DNA of 64,000 nucleotides, from positions 55,407-119,406 of the forward strand of contig JAHDWN010000005.1 in the NCBI GenBank assembly GCA_023382675.1, in the 5' to 3' direction. The stretch is from Anaerolineae bacterium (GTDB lineage Bacteria > Chloroflexota > Anaerolineae > Aggregatilineales > Phototrophicaceae). The notes under the pieces were generated by a model. It had not been told where the DNA came from and did not search any database. It saw nothing but the letters and a program-made list of their open reading frames with translations. Each line of letters begins with the position of its first letter. Position 1 is the first letter of the stretch. Positions 23,824 to 34,500 of the stretch are shown here, one piece after another. A program made the translations under genes and the position numbers.

Positions 23824-26075
23824 TCCGGTCGTGACGCCCCAACCGCCCCGTTCGTCCCACCGCCCGCAGGCAGTTCGACGTAGAAGGTCGTGCCTGTGCC
23901 GGGCGTGCTCTCCAGCCAGATCGTGCCCTTGTGATTCTCGACAATCGTCTTGACCAGGCTCAGGCCCAGGCCGCTGCCGCTGACGTGCTCTGTCCCAGCC
24001 TGATTGACGCGGAAGAAGCGGTCGAAAACGCGCGGCTGGGCCTCGACCGGAATGCCGACGCCGGAATCCTCGATGGCGAAGCGAACACTGCCCTTGCTGG
24101 CTTTCGCCATGAAGCGGACGCGCCCGCCTACGGGGGTGAACTTGAAGGCGTTCTCGACCAGGTTGACCAGCGCGCGTTTGAGCTGGTCGGTGTCACAGGC
24201 GATCAGCGGCAGATTGGGCGCGATGTCGAGGTCGAAGGCGATCTTGCCCTCGTCGATGAAATGGCGCAGTTCGTCTACCGTCTCATCCATCAGTCGCGAC
24301 GCCTCGATCGTCTCGATTTTGAGGTTGCCGCTGCGCGCGCGTTCGAGGTCGAGGATGCCGCGAATGATCCGATTCATGCGCATTAACTGCCGCTCGATCA
24401 CGTCAAGCGTGCGCGCTGTCTCTGAGCCGTCCGCCGCTTCCAGATCATCCCGCAGCAGGTCGAGGTTGACCATCGCCGCTTGCAGTGGGTTCTTGAGATC
24501 ATGGCTGGTCATGCGCATCATCTCGCTCTTGATCCGGTCAAGCTCCTTGAGATGGGTGATGTCGTTGAGGATGGCGACCCAGCCATCGGTATCCTCGTGG
24601 CGGAGCGCGGTGACGTAACACAGATAGACTGTGTCTTCGACATCCAGCTCGAACTTGTAGTCCTTGCGGCGGTGTAATGTATCCACAATCGACTTGGTGT
24701 TAGCGTCCAGGGGTAGCTGCGGCTGGCCCAGAAACAGGCGGTAGATCAGCCGGGGCTGATTACTGCCGCTGTCGTGCTCGCGGCTCATCAGTTCCTGGGC
24801 GACAGGGTTGGCGAAGATGACGCTCAGCTTGCGGTTGACGGCGATGACCGGGTTTTGCGTACTTTTAAGCACCGTCTCCAACTGACTACGCGAAAATTCT
24901 AGCTCCTCAGCCAATTGGCGCTGTTCGGCGAACGAATGGCTGTTAGCGATGGCGACCGCTGCCTGCGCGCCCAGAAGTTCGAGCAAGTGGACGTCGTCTT
25001 TGTCGAACCAGCGCCCATCGCGGGCGGCGATCACCATCAGCGCGCCGATGGCAGCCTGCCCGTAGGTCAGCGGCGCGGCAATGACCGAGCCGAACGTCTC
25101 GCGCGCCACCGGCAGATCCGGCGCGCCGCCCCAATCGCGGCGGTAATCCTCCAGGTGCATCGCCTGGCGCGCCTGCGCCACTGTGCCGATCACCCCCTGC
25201 CCTAACGCCAGCCGCCGGTGCAGATATTCTTCCGGCAGGTTGTGTACGGTCGTCAGCTCAAGCTGGCCTTCGTCATAGAGCCAGATGCCGACCGCCTCCG
25301 CCCGCAGCCACTGCGCCGCCTGCGTCGCGATCTGTTCGAGCACGGTGTCGAGCGCGATCTGGCTGGTCATCGCCAGCGATACCCGGTGGATCGTCTCGAC
25401 CTGCGACATGCGCTCTGCCAGCGGATTGAGAATCTCCAGCTTGAGGATGGCGAAGCTGGTCACGAGCGCCGCCACCGAACTGACGATGGTCGAAAGCGCG
25501 TAGGGGCGCAGATCCGGGTTCAGGAAGCTAATGCTCTGGCCGATGATGAACAGGCTGACGCCGGTGACGATTTCCTGCGCGCGGATCTTGTGGCGATGCC
25601 GCCAGATCAGGTAGAGTGTCGCGCCGTCGAACAACAGATAGAAGACCAGCAGCAGCGGCTGCTCCTGGAAATTGAACAGCAGCTCGCTTTCCGCCGGCAA
25701 ATCGACCTCAGCGCCAAGGCTGATCACCGCGCGGTAGACCAGGATGACGGCCAGCGAAGCGAACGCCAGCATCCGAAACGACCGGCTCTGCGCGCGTGCA
25801 AGCGCCGCCGTAAGGGCAAAAACAGCCACGCTCGCCCCGCTGAAGCCAAGCTCCATCATGATCAACGCCGGGCGGCGCATCCAGGAGTCGGCATTCAGCA
25901 GCGCAAACATCTGCGTCATCAGCGCGCCGGCATTCCAGAGCATGACCATGATCAAAAAGACAGCGAAATACTGGTGCTGCTCCTTGCGTACGTCGTGCCA
26001 GAGCACGATCAACAGCAGCCCGGCGGCCAGCGCCAGCGTGATGCCGTTGATGAGGATGGCAAGGGTATCAAACAT
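23820..26075 (-). CDS. Membrane sensor histidine kinase with GAF and PAS domains
   Basis: 751 residues. About seven hydrophobic spans fill residues 1-215, then GAF (about 225-385, SLAMTSQIALDTVLEQIATQA onward), PAS (about 395-505, QLETVLKSTQNPVIAVNRKLSVIFANP), HisKA (MMRMTSHDLKNPLQAAMVNLDLL, phospho-His in SHDLKNPL) and HATPase_c (LVNLVENAFKFTP, IEDSGVGIPVE, GSGLGLSLVKTIV). It probably signals to the response regulator at 26758-27453, which lies upstream on the same strand. An AT-rich gene lies between them. Signal sensed is unknown. Confidence 0.94.
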   Translation of the reverse strand: MFDTLAILINGITLALAAGLLLIVLWHDVRKEQHQYFAVFLIMVMLWNAGALMTQMFALLNADSWMRRPALIMMELGFSGASVAVFALTAALARAQSRSFRMLAFASLAVILVYRAVISLGAEVDLPAESELLFNFQEQPLLLVFYLLFDGATLYLIWRHRHKIRAQEIVTGVSLFIIGQSISFLNPDLRPYALSTIVSSVAALVTSFAILKLEILNPLAERMSQVETIHRVSLAMTSQIALDTVLEQIATQAAQWLRAEAVGIWLYDEGQLELTTVHNLPEEYLHRRLALGQGVIGTVAQARQAMHLEDYRRDWGGAPDLPVARETFGSVIAAPLTYGQAAIGALMVIAARDGRWFDKDDVHLLELLGAQAAVAIANSHSFAEQRQLAEELEFSRSQLETVLKSTQNPVIAVNRKLSVIFANPVAQELMSREHDSGSNQPRLIYRLFLGQPQLPLDANTKSIVDTLHRRKDYKFELDVEDTVYLCYVTALRHEDTDGWVAILNDITHLKELDRIKSEMMRMTSHDLKNPLQAAMVNLDLLRDDLEAADGSETARTLDVIERQLMRMNRIIRGILDLERARSGNLKIETIEASRLMDETVDELRHFIDEGKIAFDLDIAPNLPLIACDTDQLKRALVNLVENAFKFTPVGGRVRFMAKASKGSVRFAIEDSGVGIPVEAQPRVFDRFFRVNQAGTEHVSGSGLGLSLVKTIVENHKGTIWLESTPGTGTTFYVELPAGGGTNGAVGASRPE

Positions 26076-26278
26076 CGTTCAGGCTCTTGGCTGTTGGATA
26101 TTGGCAGTTAGCTTTGGGCCCCATGCTCATAACCGATGCCCTTGTGTGCGCATTTAAAGTCTAGGAACGATCAACCAGCGGCCAAATCCGAACAATGAAC
26201 ACCTGTAGCAAACTCATCAGACCATTGGAATCAGTCTTGAACCGCTAGCCCGCAAGGGACTCCAAGATCGTTTGAATA

Positions 26279-26653
26279 TCACAGAAGGGTCCAATCGGTT
26301 CGTCTCAGACGAATCCAATATAGCCCATTCTTCTCATTATCTTGACGTAATTCAAAGTCAGCCGGATAGTCTGCAAACAACTTAAGTAGGCTCTTGTACC
26401 TCTTGTTTGGCTGCCCAATTTGTTTGGGGTCAAGTTTTCCGAAAATTTCAAAAAGGTGCTGGCATACACGGCTGAAGTTCACCCAATCCTCATCACGCTC
26501 CTCAATATAGGCACTCGCTTCTTCGAGGATACTATCCAAATCGTGATCATATTCTTCGTCATCTTCTATCCAGATAAGCCCCTGCGATAATAAACCTGCA
26601 AAGACGGCATCATCGTCTGTATCCAGGTTATATGGATTCACTATATGGGCCAT
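26279..26653 (-). CDS. Hypothetical AT-rich gene, possible OST-HTH/LOTUS-like domain
   Basis: 124 residues starting MAHIVNPYNLDTDDDAVFAG, preceded by GGGAGCG. The N-terminal half is strongly acidic (IEDDEEYDHDLDSILEEA). The C-terminal half (DEDWVNFSRVCQHLFEIFGKL, then RYKSLLKLFADYPADFELRQD and GLYWIRLRR) recalls an OST-HTH/LOTUS domain, an RNA-binding winged helix often linked to NYN nucleases, but this is a weak by-eye match. Base composition is clearly more AT-rich than the flanking kinase and regulator genes, suggesting transfer. It separates the two-component pair. Confidence 0.65.
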   Translation of the reverse strand: MAHIVNPYNLDTDDDAVFAGLLSQGLIWIEDDEEYDHDLDSILEEASAYIEERDEDWVNFSRVCQHLFEIFGKLDPKQIGQPNKRYKSLLKLFADYPADFELRQDNEKNGLYWIRLRRTDWTLL

Positions 26654-26757
26654 GCTTCGCTCCCAATGGAACCACATTCAATAGAATAACGGCTGCATTG
26701 ATCGTTCTATCATCGGATCGAGGCAGTTTGATGCAATCACTACCAACAAACGCCCCA

Positions 26758-27453
26758 TCAATCCTGCTTCTCGAAGCGGTAGCCGACGCGATGCTCGGTG
26801 AGGATGTACTCCGGGTTGGCGGCGTCGCGCTCGATCTTGCGGCGAAGCTGGCTGATGTAGACACGCGGATAGTAGATGTCATCCAGGTACTCGCGCCCCC
26901 AGACCTGCTCCAGCAAATCCGTTTGCTGCACGACGCGCCCGGCGTTTTCCATCAGCACCGCCAACAGCTTGAACTCCGTCGGCGTCAGATGAACTTTACG
27001 CCCTTCGACGTAAACGTGACGCCGATGGAGATCGACGCTCAGATAGCCGTCATCGTAGCGCTGCGGCATGTCGCCCTGCACAATCTGCGTGCGCCGCAGC
27101 AGCGCCCGGACGCGCGCCGCGAACTCGTTCAGGCGAATCGGTTTGATCAGGTACTCGTCCGCGCCCGCGCTCAAACCCTCGATCACGTCCTCTTCGGAGA
27201 TCGCCTGCGCCGAGAGCATCATCACCGGCGTATCGGCGACCTCGCGCACGCGGCGGCAAACGGTCAGGCCGTCGATGCCGTCGGGCATAACAATGTCGAG
27301 GATCATCAAGTCCGGTCGCTGCTCATGGAAGGTGAGCAGCGCCTCACGGCCATTTTCGCAGAGGAAAACCTCGTAGCCGTCTCGTGTGAGCTTGCGACCC
27401 AAGGCCTCGCGGATCGCCTGCTCGTCATCGACAATCATGATTTTTGCGCTCAT
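26758..27453 (-). CDS. OmpR-family response regulator
   Basis: 231 residues. Receiver domain: acidic pocket VDDE (Asp9, Asp10), phospho-acceptor Asp53 in ILDIVMPDG, Ser81 in MLSAQ and Lys104 in YLIKPIRL. C-terminal winged helix (Trans_reg_C): VHLTPTEFKLLAVLMENAGRVV and YPRVYISQLRRKIERDAANPEYILTEHRVGYRFE. A DNA-binding transcription factor, presumably phosphorylated by the kinase at 23820-26075. Target genes unknown. Confidence 0.95.
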   Translation of the reverse strand: MSAKIMIVDDEQAIREALGRKLTRDGYEVFLCENGREALLTFHEQRPDLMILDIVMPDGIDGLTVCRRVREVADTPVMMLSAQAISEEDVIEGLSAGADEYLIKPIRLNEFAARVRALLRRTQIVQGDMPQRYDDGYLSVDLHRRHVYVEGRKVHLTPTEFKLLAVLMENAGRVVQQTDLLEQVWGREYLDDIYYPRVYISQLRRKIERDAANPEYILTEHRVGYRFEKQD

Positions 27454-27716
27454 AAGTCCGCACCATACATTCTCATATCATTCGCAATCAAGCATAAACG
27501 CAGCCAACCGCCGTTAGCTCAAGTCCACTCATCACTCATTGCCCATCACGCATCACTCATCCCACATCACTTCCCCCAGCTTAACTTATTATGCGTCACA
27601 TTCCCCAGCCAGACATTGGTGATCTCGTCCCAGTGGGACGGATTGCCTTTTTGATAGCAAAGGTGTTAATTTAGGCGCATTCGCGCAGATACTCGCCTTC
27701 ACACTGAGGAGGCATT

Positions 27717-28649
27717 ATGCCAACAGCAGCCCGCGAGACACTCCCATGGCGAGCGCGTGTCCCCCAAATTGCCCACGGTATCCGCAGACGTGTGCTTGAA
27801 CACACCATCGCCCAGAACGGCGGCTACTTGAGCCAGGCGTGCTCGTCCGCCGAAGTCCTGGCGCTCCTTTATGGCCATCTGATGAAGCTCGGCCCCAGCC
27901 AGGGCCCGCCCACCCCGCCGCCCTTTCCTGGCGTGCCCGGCGGCGCGCACGAGCACTTCAACGGCGGCGTCTACAACGGGCCGAAAGCGCCAGACCTGGA
28001 TCGCTTCATCCTGTCGCCCGCCCATTACGCCCTGGCGCTCTACGCCGCGCTGATCGAGGTCGGTCGGCTTGCGCCGGAGGGGCTGGCGCATTTCAACCAG
28101 GATGGCAGCTCGGTCGAGATGATCGGCGCGGAGCACTCGCCCGGCATTGAAGTCAGCGGCGGCTCATTCGGGCAGGCGCTGGCGCAGGCCGCCGGGATCG
28201 CTGCCGCCCGCAAATTGCGCGGCGATACCGGCCTCGTCTGGGTCTTCATGTCCGACGGCGAGTTCCAGGAGGGTCAGAGCTGGGAGACGCTGATGACGAG
28301 CGCCTTCCACAAGCTGGACAACCTGCGCGTGATCGTGGACGTGAACGGCCAGCAGGTCGATGGGCGTATGGCCGAGACGATGAATATCGAGCCGTTCGCG
28401 CAGAAGATCGATGCGTTTGGCTGGCAGGTCTGCCCGGTCGATGGGCACGACATCGAGGCGCTGGCCGCCGCCGCGCACAGCCCGACCGACAGGCCACTGC
28501 TCGTGCTGGCCTACACCTGCCCCTATCAGGGCATCGACATCATGCAGGAACGCGGCGCGAAGCTCCACTACATCCGCTTCAAAGACGAGGCAGAGCGGCA
28601 GCAGTATCGTGAAGTCCTGGCGGCAATGCAGGCGGGCGAGGAGGCCTGA
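27717..28649 (+). CDS. Transketolase, N-terminal (TPP-binding) subunit
   Basis: 310 residues: the thiamine-diphosphate-binding half of a split transketolase. RRRVLEHTIAQNGGYLSQACSSAEVLALLY at the start, substrate His region GAEHSPGIEVSGGSFGQALAQAAGIA, and the TPP/Mg motif SDGEFQEGQSWETLM (about 179-193) followed by VDVNGQQVDG. The 28653-29660 gene supplies the other half. Heterodimeric transketolases occur in archaea, Firmicutes and Chloroflexota and in apiose-degrading clusters. ATG at 27717 follows GAGGAGG. Confidence 0.93.
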   Translation: MPTAARETLPWRARVPQIAHGIRRRVLEHTIAQNGGYLSQACSSAEVLALLYGHLMKLGPSQGPPTPPPFPGVPGGAHEHFNGGVYNGPKAPDLDRFILSPAHYALALYAALIEVGRLAPEGLAHFNQDGSSVEMIGAEHSPGIEVSGGSFGQALAQAAGIAAARKLRGDTGLVWVFMSDGEFQEGQSWETLMTSAFHKLDNLRVIVDVNGQQVDGRMAETMNIEPFAQKIDAFGWQVCPVDGHDIEALAAAAHSPTDRPLLVLAYTCPYQGIDIMQERGAKLHYIRFKDEAERQQYREVLAAMQAGEEA

Positions 28650-28652
28650 ATC

Positions 28653-29660
28653 ATGGAAGTTCTGTCACGTGTCCACGAAAAAAACCTCGTCCGCTGGGCG
28701 GAAAAGCGCCCGGAAGTCGTCGTCATGTCCGGCGATCTGACCGGCTCGACCGAGATCCAACTGTTCAAAGACACCTACCCGGATCGCTTCTTCTCGATGG
28801 GGTTGACCGAGCAGACGATGATGAGCTGGGCGGCGGGCATGGCGCGCGAAGGTTTCACGCCGTTCGTACATACCTTTGCCGTCTTCATGTACCGGCGCGC
28901 GCTCGATCAGATCGCGATCTCGATTGCCTACCCCAATCTGCCGGTGCGCATGTTCGGCTTCCTGCCGGGCGTGACCACGCCGGGCGGCGTTACCCATCAG
29001 GCCATCGACGACGTAGCCGTGCTGCGCGGCATCCCGAACCTGACGATTTTGGAGACGGGCGACGCAACCGACGTCGAAAGCGTGCTCGATGTGACGCTAG
29101 ACATCCCAGGCCCGATCTACATCCGCATGATCCGTGGCGAGATCCCGCGCCTGTTCGCCGCCGACGAATCGATGCGCCTGGGCAAGGCGCGCGTCCTCAG
29201 CCAGGGCGACGACATCGCGCTGCTCTCGACCGGCATCTGCACGGAAGAAGCCATGCGCGCGACCCAGGCGCTGCGCGCGCGCGGCGTCTCGATCCAGCAT
29301 TTGCACATCTCGACGCTCAAGCCGTTCGATGATCCGCAGGTGGCGGAGGCCATCGCCGGGGCACGTTACGGCGTGATCACGATGGAGAACCACACCATCA
29401 TCGGCGGGCTGGCCAGCGCGACCGCCGAAGTCATCGCCCGTCACGGCCTGGGCAAGAAGTTGATCCCGATTGGCCTGCGCGACACCTTCATCCACGGCGC
29501 GAGCCGTCCCTACCTGATGCGCGAATACGGCCTGGACGCGGCAGCGCTGGTGCGCACGGTCGAGGATCTCACACGCACGGCCCTGCAGATCGGCGAGGAT
29601 GACCTGGCGGTTGTGCGCCTGAACCCGATCCACAGCGCGGCCAAGACCGAAGCGCTGTAG
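28653..29660 (+). CDS. Transketolase, C-terminal (pyrimidine-binding plus C) subunit
   Basis: 335 residues, 3 bases after the first subunit. Pyr domain: RWAEKRPEVVVMSGDLTGSTEIQLFKDTYPDRFFSMGLTEQTMMSWAAGMA, where the Glu of GLTEQ activates TPP; then GVTTPGGVTHQAIDDVAVLRGIPNLTILE. C domain: DDIALLSTGICTEEAMRATQALRARGVS and MENHTIIGGLASATAEVIARHGLGKKL. With the preceding gene it forms an alpha2beta2-type enzyme for two-carbon transfer between sugar phosphates. Confidence 0.93.
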   Translation: MEVLSRVHEKNLVRWAEKRPEVVVMSGDLTGSTEIQLFKDTYPDRFFSMGLTEQTMMSWAAGMAREGFTPFVHTFAVFMYRRALDQIAISIAYPNLPVRMFGFLPGVTTPGGVTHQAIDDVAVLRGIPNLTILETGDATDVESVLDVTLDIPGPIYIRMIRGEIPRLFAADESMRLGKARVLSQGDDIALLSTGICTEEAMRATQALRARGVSIQHLHISTLKPFDDPQVAEAIAGARYGVITMENHTIIGGLASATAEVIARHGLGKKLIPIGLRDTFIHGASRPYLMREYGLDAAALVRTVEDLTRTALQIGEDDLAVVRLNPIHSAAKTEAL

Positions 29661-29801
29661 GGGGTACCTGGTACTCAGTGCTCGGTTGTGGGGTTCACGG
29701 TTCACAGTGCGGAGACAAGATGTTCTGAGTTCTGGGTTCAGAAAGATAGGAAGCAAGAGAACACCTTATCTGTATCATTGAGAAATCTGGCGCAATTGTA
29801 G

Positions 29802-29822
29802 GGGCAAGCCGGTGGCTTGCCC
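29802..29822. repeat. Short hairpin, GGGCAAGCC class
   Basis: Arms GGGCAAGCC and GGCTTGCCC around GGT, preceded by TAG. Sibling hairpins occur at 52616-52636 (loop GAT) and 61041-61061 (arms GGGCAATCC/GGATTGCCC). It lies between the transketolase and FGGY kinase genes. Confidence 0.8.
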
Positions 29823-29885
29823 TCGGCGACCCGTCGGCGGCGAATTTGAATTGTTTTCTTCATTGCACAAAGAGAGATTGCCATA

Positions 29886-31385
29886 ATGTCCCCTTATTTC
29901 ATCGGCATCGACGTCAGCACCACCAGCAGCAAAGCCCTGGCGATTGACGAGCAAGGCAGCATCGTCAACGGTGACGCCTTCCCGCACGATCTGTCAACAC
30001 CGCGCCCGCTGTGGGCGGAGCAAGACCCGGAGCAGTGGTGGAGCGCCACCGTCGCCAGCCTGCGCAGCCTGCTCGAAAAAATCCCGGCAGACGCCGTGAA
30101 AGCCATCGGCCTGACCGGGCAGATGCTCGGCCTGACGCCGCTCGACAAAGATAACCGCGTCCTCCGCCCCGCCATCCTCTGGAACGACCTGCGCAGCGGC
30201 GCGCAGTGCGACGCCATCACCGAGGCCTTCGGCGCGCAGCGGCTCTACGAGCACATCGGCTCGATGCTGCTGCCGGGCATGACGCTGCCCAAGATCGTCT
30301 GGATGCGCGAACACGAGCCAGAGCTCTACGACCAGATCGCGCGTGTCATGCTGCCCAAGGATTACGTCCGCTTCCGCTTGAGCGGCGCGCACATGACCGA
30401 CGTGTCGGATGGCTCTGGCTTCGGCCTGCTCGATGTCGGCGCACGGCGCTGGTCGGATGACATGCTGGCGCTGACGGGTATCCCGCGCGCCTGGCTGCCG
30501 GAACTGTGTGAATCGCCGGAGGTCTGCGCGCCCGTCAGCGCGGAGGCCGCCGCGCTCACGGGCCTGAAAGCCGGGACGCCGATCGTCGGCGGCGCGGGGG
30601 ATCAACCGGCGCAGGCAGTCGGCAGTGGCATTGTCGCCAACGGGCAGACGAGCCTGACCGTCGGCACGTCCGGCGTGCTCTTTACGTCGGCGGATCGCTA
30701 TTTGCCGGATGAAGATGGGCGGCTGCACACCTTCTGCCATGCCATCCCGGATCGCTGGTGTTACCTGGGCGTGATGCAGAGCGCCGCCGGCAGCCTGCGC
30801 TGGCTGCACGACGAGATGCTGCCCGGCCAATCGTATGACGCGCTCAACGAGATGGTCGCCAGCGTGCCGCGCGGCGCGAACGGCCTGCTGTTCGCCCCGT
30901 ATCTCAGCGGCGAGCGCCACCCCTACCCCGACCCGTTGGCGCGCGGCGCGTTCGTCGGCTTCACGCTGCGCCATGGACGCGCGCAGATGGTGCGTGCCAC
31001 CATGGAAGGCGTCGCCTTCGGCATGCGCGATCTGGTCGAGATCGCGCGCGACAAGGACATCCACCCGCCCTCGGCGGCGGTCAGCGGCGGCGCGGCCAAC
31101 AGCCCGATCTGGCGGCAGATCATGACCGACATCATGAACTTCCCGCTCTACACGGTCAATACGACGGCGGGCGGCGCATTCGGCGCGGCGATCCTGGCCG
31201 GGGTTGGCGCGGGCGCATGGCCAGACGTGCCGAGCGCTTGCGGCGCGCTGATTCACCAGGTCGATACCACCGCGCCAGACGCCGACGGCGTCGCAGCCTA
31301 CGAGCGCATTTATGCCGCCTTTCGCGAGTTATATCCGGCGCTGCGCGGCCTGTTCGCGACGCTCTCAACCCTGGACGAAGATTGA
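29886..31385 (+). CDS. FGGY-family sugar kinase, xylulokinase-like
   Basis: 499 residues. N-terminal phosphate loop FIGIDVSTTSSKALAID. GLTGQMLGLTPLDKDNRVLRPAILWNDLRS closely follows XylB, as do VSDGSGFGLLDVGARRWS and VGGAGDQPAQAVGSGIV, whose Asp239 is the catalytic base. VGTSGVLF and SGGAANSPIWRQIMTDIMNFPL complete the ATP site. Expected reaction: ATP-dependent phosphorylation of a ketopentose, feeding the split transketolase upstream. D-xylulose is the default guess; D-apulose is an alternative because kinase plus split transketolase is the apiose-pathway arrangement. No isomerase is adjacent. Confidence 0.88.
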   Translation: MSPYFIGIDVSTTSSKALAIDEQGSIVNGDAFPHDLSTPRPLWAEQDPEQWWSATVASLRSLLEKIPADAVKAIGLTGQMLGLTPLDKDNRVLRPAILWNDLRSGAQCDAITEAFGAQRLYEHIGSMLLPGMTLPKIVWMREHEPELYDQIARVMLPKDYVRFRLSGAHMTDVSDGSGFGLLDVGARRWSDDMLALTGIPRAWLPELCESPEVCAPVSAEAAALTGLKAGTPIVGGAGDQPAQAVGSGIVANGQTSLTVGTSGVLFTSADRYLPDEDGRLHTFCHAIPDRWCYLGVMQSAAGSLRWLHDEMLPGQSYDALNEMVASVPRGANGLLFAPYLSGERHPYPDPLARGAFVGFTLRHGRAQMVRATMEGVAFGMRDLVEIARDKDIHPPSAAVSGGAANSPIWRQIMTDIMNFPLYTVNTTAGGAFGAAILAGVGAGAWPDVPSACGALIHQVDTTAPDADGVAAYERIYAAFRELYPALRGLFATLSTLDED

Positions 31386-31508
31386 CGGCAACGCTCGGGC
31401 GACGGTTCACCAGCCTATACCCACCTATAGCCCAACGGGAGGATGTCGTTCGCGTTCAGATCGTGCATAATTAATGGTGGAGACTCAAAATCCTAAGAGA
31501 GGCGCGCT

Positions 31509-34500
31509 ATGACATCCTTCATTCGAACTCCCCGCCTCGTCATGATACTGGCGCTGGTGCTGGTGGCGTTACTCGCCGCTGGCTGCAACCTGAGCGGCGG
31601 AGATGTGACGAGCGAAACCATCGACACAACGCCCAGTCTGGCGTTCACGCTGCCGCCGACGCGGACACCGCAATCGACCAGCGGCGTGCCGACGCCGTTG
31701 CCGGGCGTGACCGTGCCTGCCGGGCAGCCAACGGTCATCGGCTCCGTGCCGACCTCCGTACGGCCACCTGTGGTACAACTTCCGCCCAGCCCGACGCCGC
31801 TGCCGATCAGCATCGTCATCCTGTCGCCGGTGCCGGGCAACGTCATCGCTGGCAACGTCCAGGTGATCGGCGCGGCGGTGCATCCGAACTTCCTGCAATA
31901 TCAGGTCGAGTTTGGCCCTGACCCGAACCCCGGCAACCTGTGGTTCCCGGCGACCGCCGCCGTGCAAACGCCGGTCGTCAACGGCTTGCTCGGCATCTGG
32001 AACACGACCAACATCAACGACGGCACCTATCAGGTGCGCCTGCGCGTTTACCTGCGCGACGGCACGACGCTGACGACCGTCGTCAACAACATCCGCGTGC
32101 AGAACCGCATCCCGACGCCGCAGCCCTCGCCGACACCGAACATCCCGCGCCCCATCGCCGCGTTCACGCTCGACCGCGTGAGCGGGCAGGTGCCGCTGAC
32201 AGTGCGCTTCACTAACCAATCCAGCGGCCAGATCACAGGCTACCAGTGGAACTTCGGCGACAGCTCATCGAGCACCGAGATCAACCCGGTACACACCTTC
32301 AACGCGCCCGGTCTTTACACCGTGACGCTGACTGTGGCCGGCCCCGGTGGGTCATCCAATGTCTCGCAGCAGATCAACGTGCAAGCGCCGAACGCGCCGA
32401 ATGCGGGGTTCACGGCCAATCCAACCACGGGCAACATGCCGCTGACAGTGCAGTTCACGAACACGTCAACCGGCGCGATCAATACTTACGCCTGGAACTT
32501 CAGTGATGGCGGCACGAGCGACCAGCCGAATCCGGTACACACCTTCGTGGCGGCGGGCACCTACAACGTCTTCCTGACGGTGACTGGCCCTGGCGGTTCG
32601 TCAACAGTGACGCTCCCGATCACGGTCATCAACCCGGCACAGCCAACCAACACGCCGGTGCCGCCATCACTCACGCCGATCCCGGCGACGAACACGCCCG
32701 AAAACACGGCGACGCGGATTGTCGTCGTTCCGACCAACACGCCGGAGCCACCGACTCTGACTCCGGAACCGCCAACGCTGACACCGACGGAAATCCCACC
32801 GACACAGACGCCGATCCCCGCCCCGGTGCCCGCGTTCAGTTATGCGACTGATCCGAACAATCCGCTGACGATCAACTTCACCAACGCCTCGACGGGCGAC
32901 ATCAGCGGTTACGAATGGGATTTTGGTGACGGCGCAACCAGCACCGAGGCCAACCCGACACACACCTATACCGGCGGCGGCGCATATTCCGTCCGGTTGG
33001 TCGTCTTTGGCCCAGGCGGCAGCGCCGAACTGACGCAGCCCGTGTTCGTCGCTCAGCCGGTCTCGGCCTACTTCACCTGGGCGGCTGACCCGAACAACCC
33101 GATGGCGATCAACTTCACCAACCAGTCATCCGGCGACATCGATAGCTACGGCTGGGACTTCGGCGATGGCACGACCAGCAACGAGGCCAGCCCGCAGCAC
33201 GTCTATGGCGGCAGCGGCAGCTACACCGTCAGCCTGTCGGTGAGCGGGCCTGGCGGAGCGACCAACTACGTCGACACTGTCACGGTCGCCACGCCGGTGA
33301 ACGCGTCCTTCAGCTTCGCCGCCGATCCGAACAACCCGCTGGCGATCAACTTCACCAACGGTTCGACCGGCGACATCGACACCTACCTGTGGGATTTCGG
33401 CGATGGCGCGTCCAGCACTGAGATCAACCCGCAGCATATCTTTGCCAGCGGCGGCAGCTACACCGTCACACTGAACATCAGCGGCCCCGGCGGCACCGAT
33501 ATCTACAGCGAGACAATTGGTGTCGCCACGCCGGTGAGCGCGTCGTTCACTTACGCCGCTGATCCAAACAATCCGCTGGCCTACCAGTTCACGAACACCT
33601 CGACCGGCAGCATCGACAGCTACAGTTGGGACTTTGGCGACGGCGCGACCAGCACCGACGCGAATCCTGCCCACGCCTTCGCCGCCGCTGCCGATTACGA
33701 AGTCCGGCTGACGGTGTCTGGCGCGGGCGGCAGCGACACCTACAGCGAGGTCATCAGCGTGCAGCCCCCGGCGGTCGCGCCGACGGCCTCCTTCACCTGG
33801 GCAGCCGATCTAGGCAACCCGCTGGCGATCAACTTCACCAACGGCTCGACCGGCGACTACGACACCATCGCCTGGGACTTTGGCGATGGCGCGACCAGCA
33901 GCGAGGCTAACCCACAGCACGTTTACGGCGCGGGCGGCAGCTACACCGTGTCGCTGACCGTGACCAACTCCGGCAACGGCTTGTCCGGCAACTACAGCGA
34001 GACGATCAACGTCCAGCAGCCCGCCGTGCCGCCGGATGCGTTCTTCACCTGGGCAGCCGACCTGGGCAACCCGCTGGCGATCAATTTCACCAACGCCTCG
34101 ACCGGCGACATCACCAGCTATGGCTGGGACTTTGGCGACGGCACAAGCAGTACCGAGATCAGCCCGCAGCACGTTTACGGCGCGGGTGGCAGCTACACAG
34201 TCAGTCTGTCAGTGAGCGGCCCTGGCGGCGACGACAACTACGTCGAGACGATCAACGTCCAACCGCCCGCTGTGCCGCCGGATGCCTTCTTCACCTGGGC
34301 AGCCGATCCAGGCAACCCGCTGGCGATCCAGTTCACCAACACCTCGACGGGTGACTATGACACCTTCGCCTGGGACTTCGGCGACGGCAACTTCAGCAAC
34401 GAGGCCAACCTCGTTCATACGTATGGCACGGGGGGTGGCTACACTGTTTCGTTGACCGTGACCAACTCCGCCAACGCACTGCTCGACTCCTACAGTGAGG

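Noticed and set aside
25218-26111. 297-residue frame opposite the histidine kinase N-terminus
   Set aside because: Gln/Arg/His-rich shadow; the kinase strand shows real membrane spans and domains.
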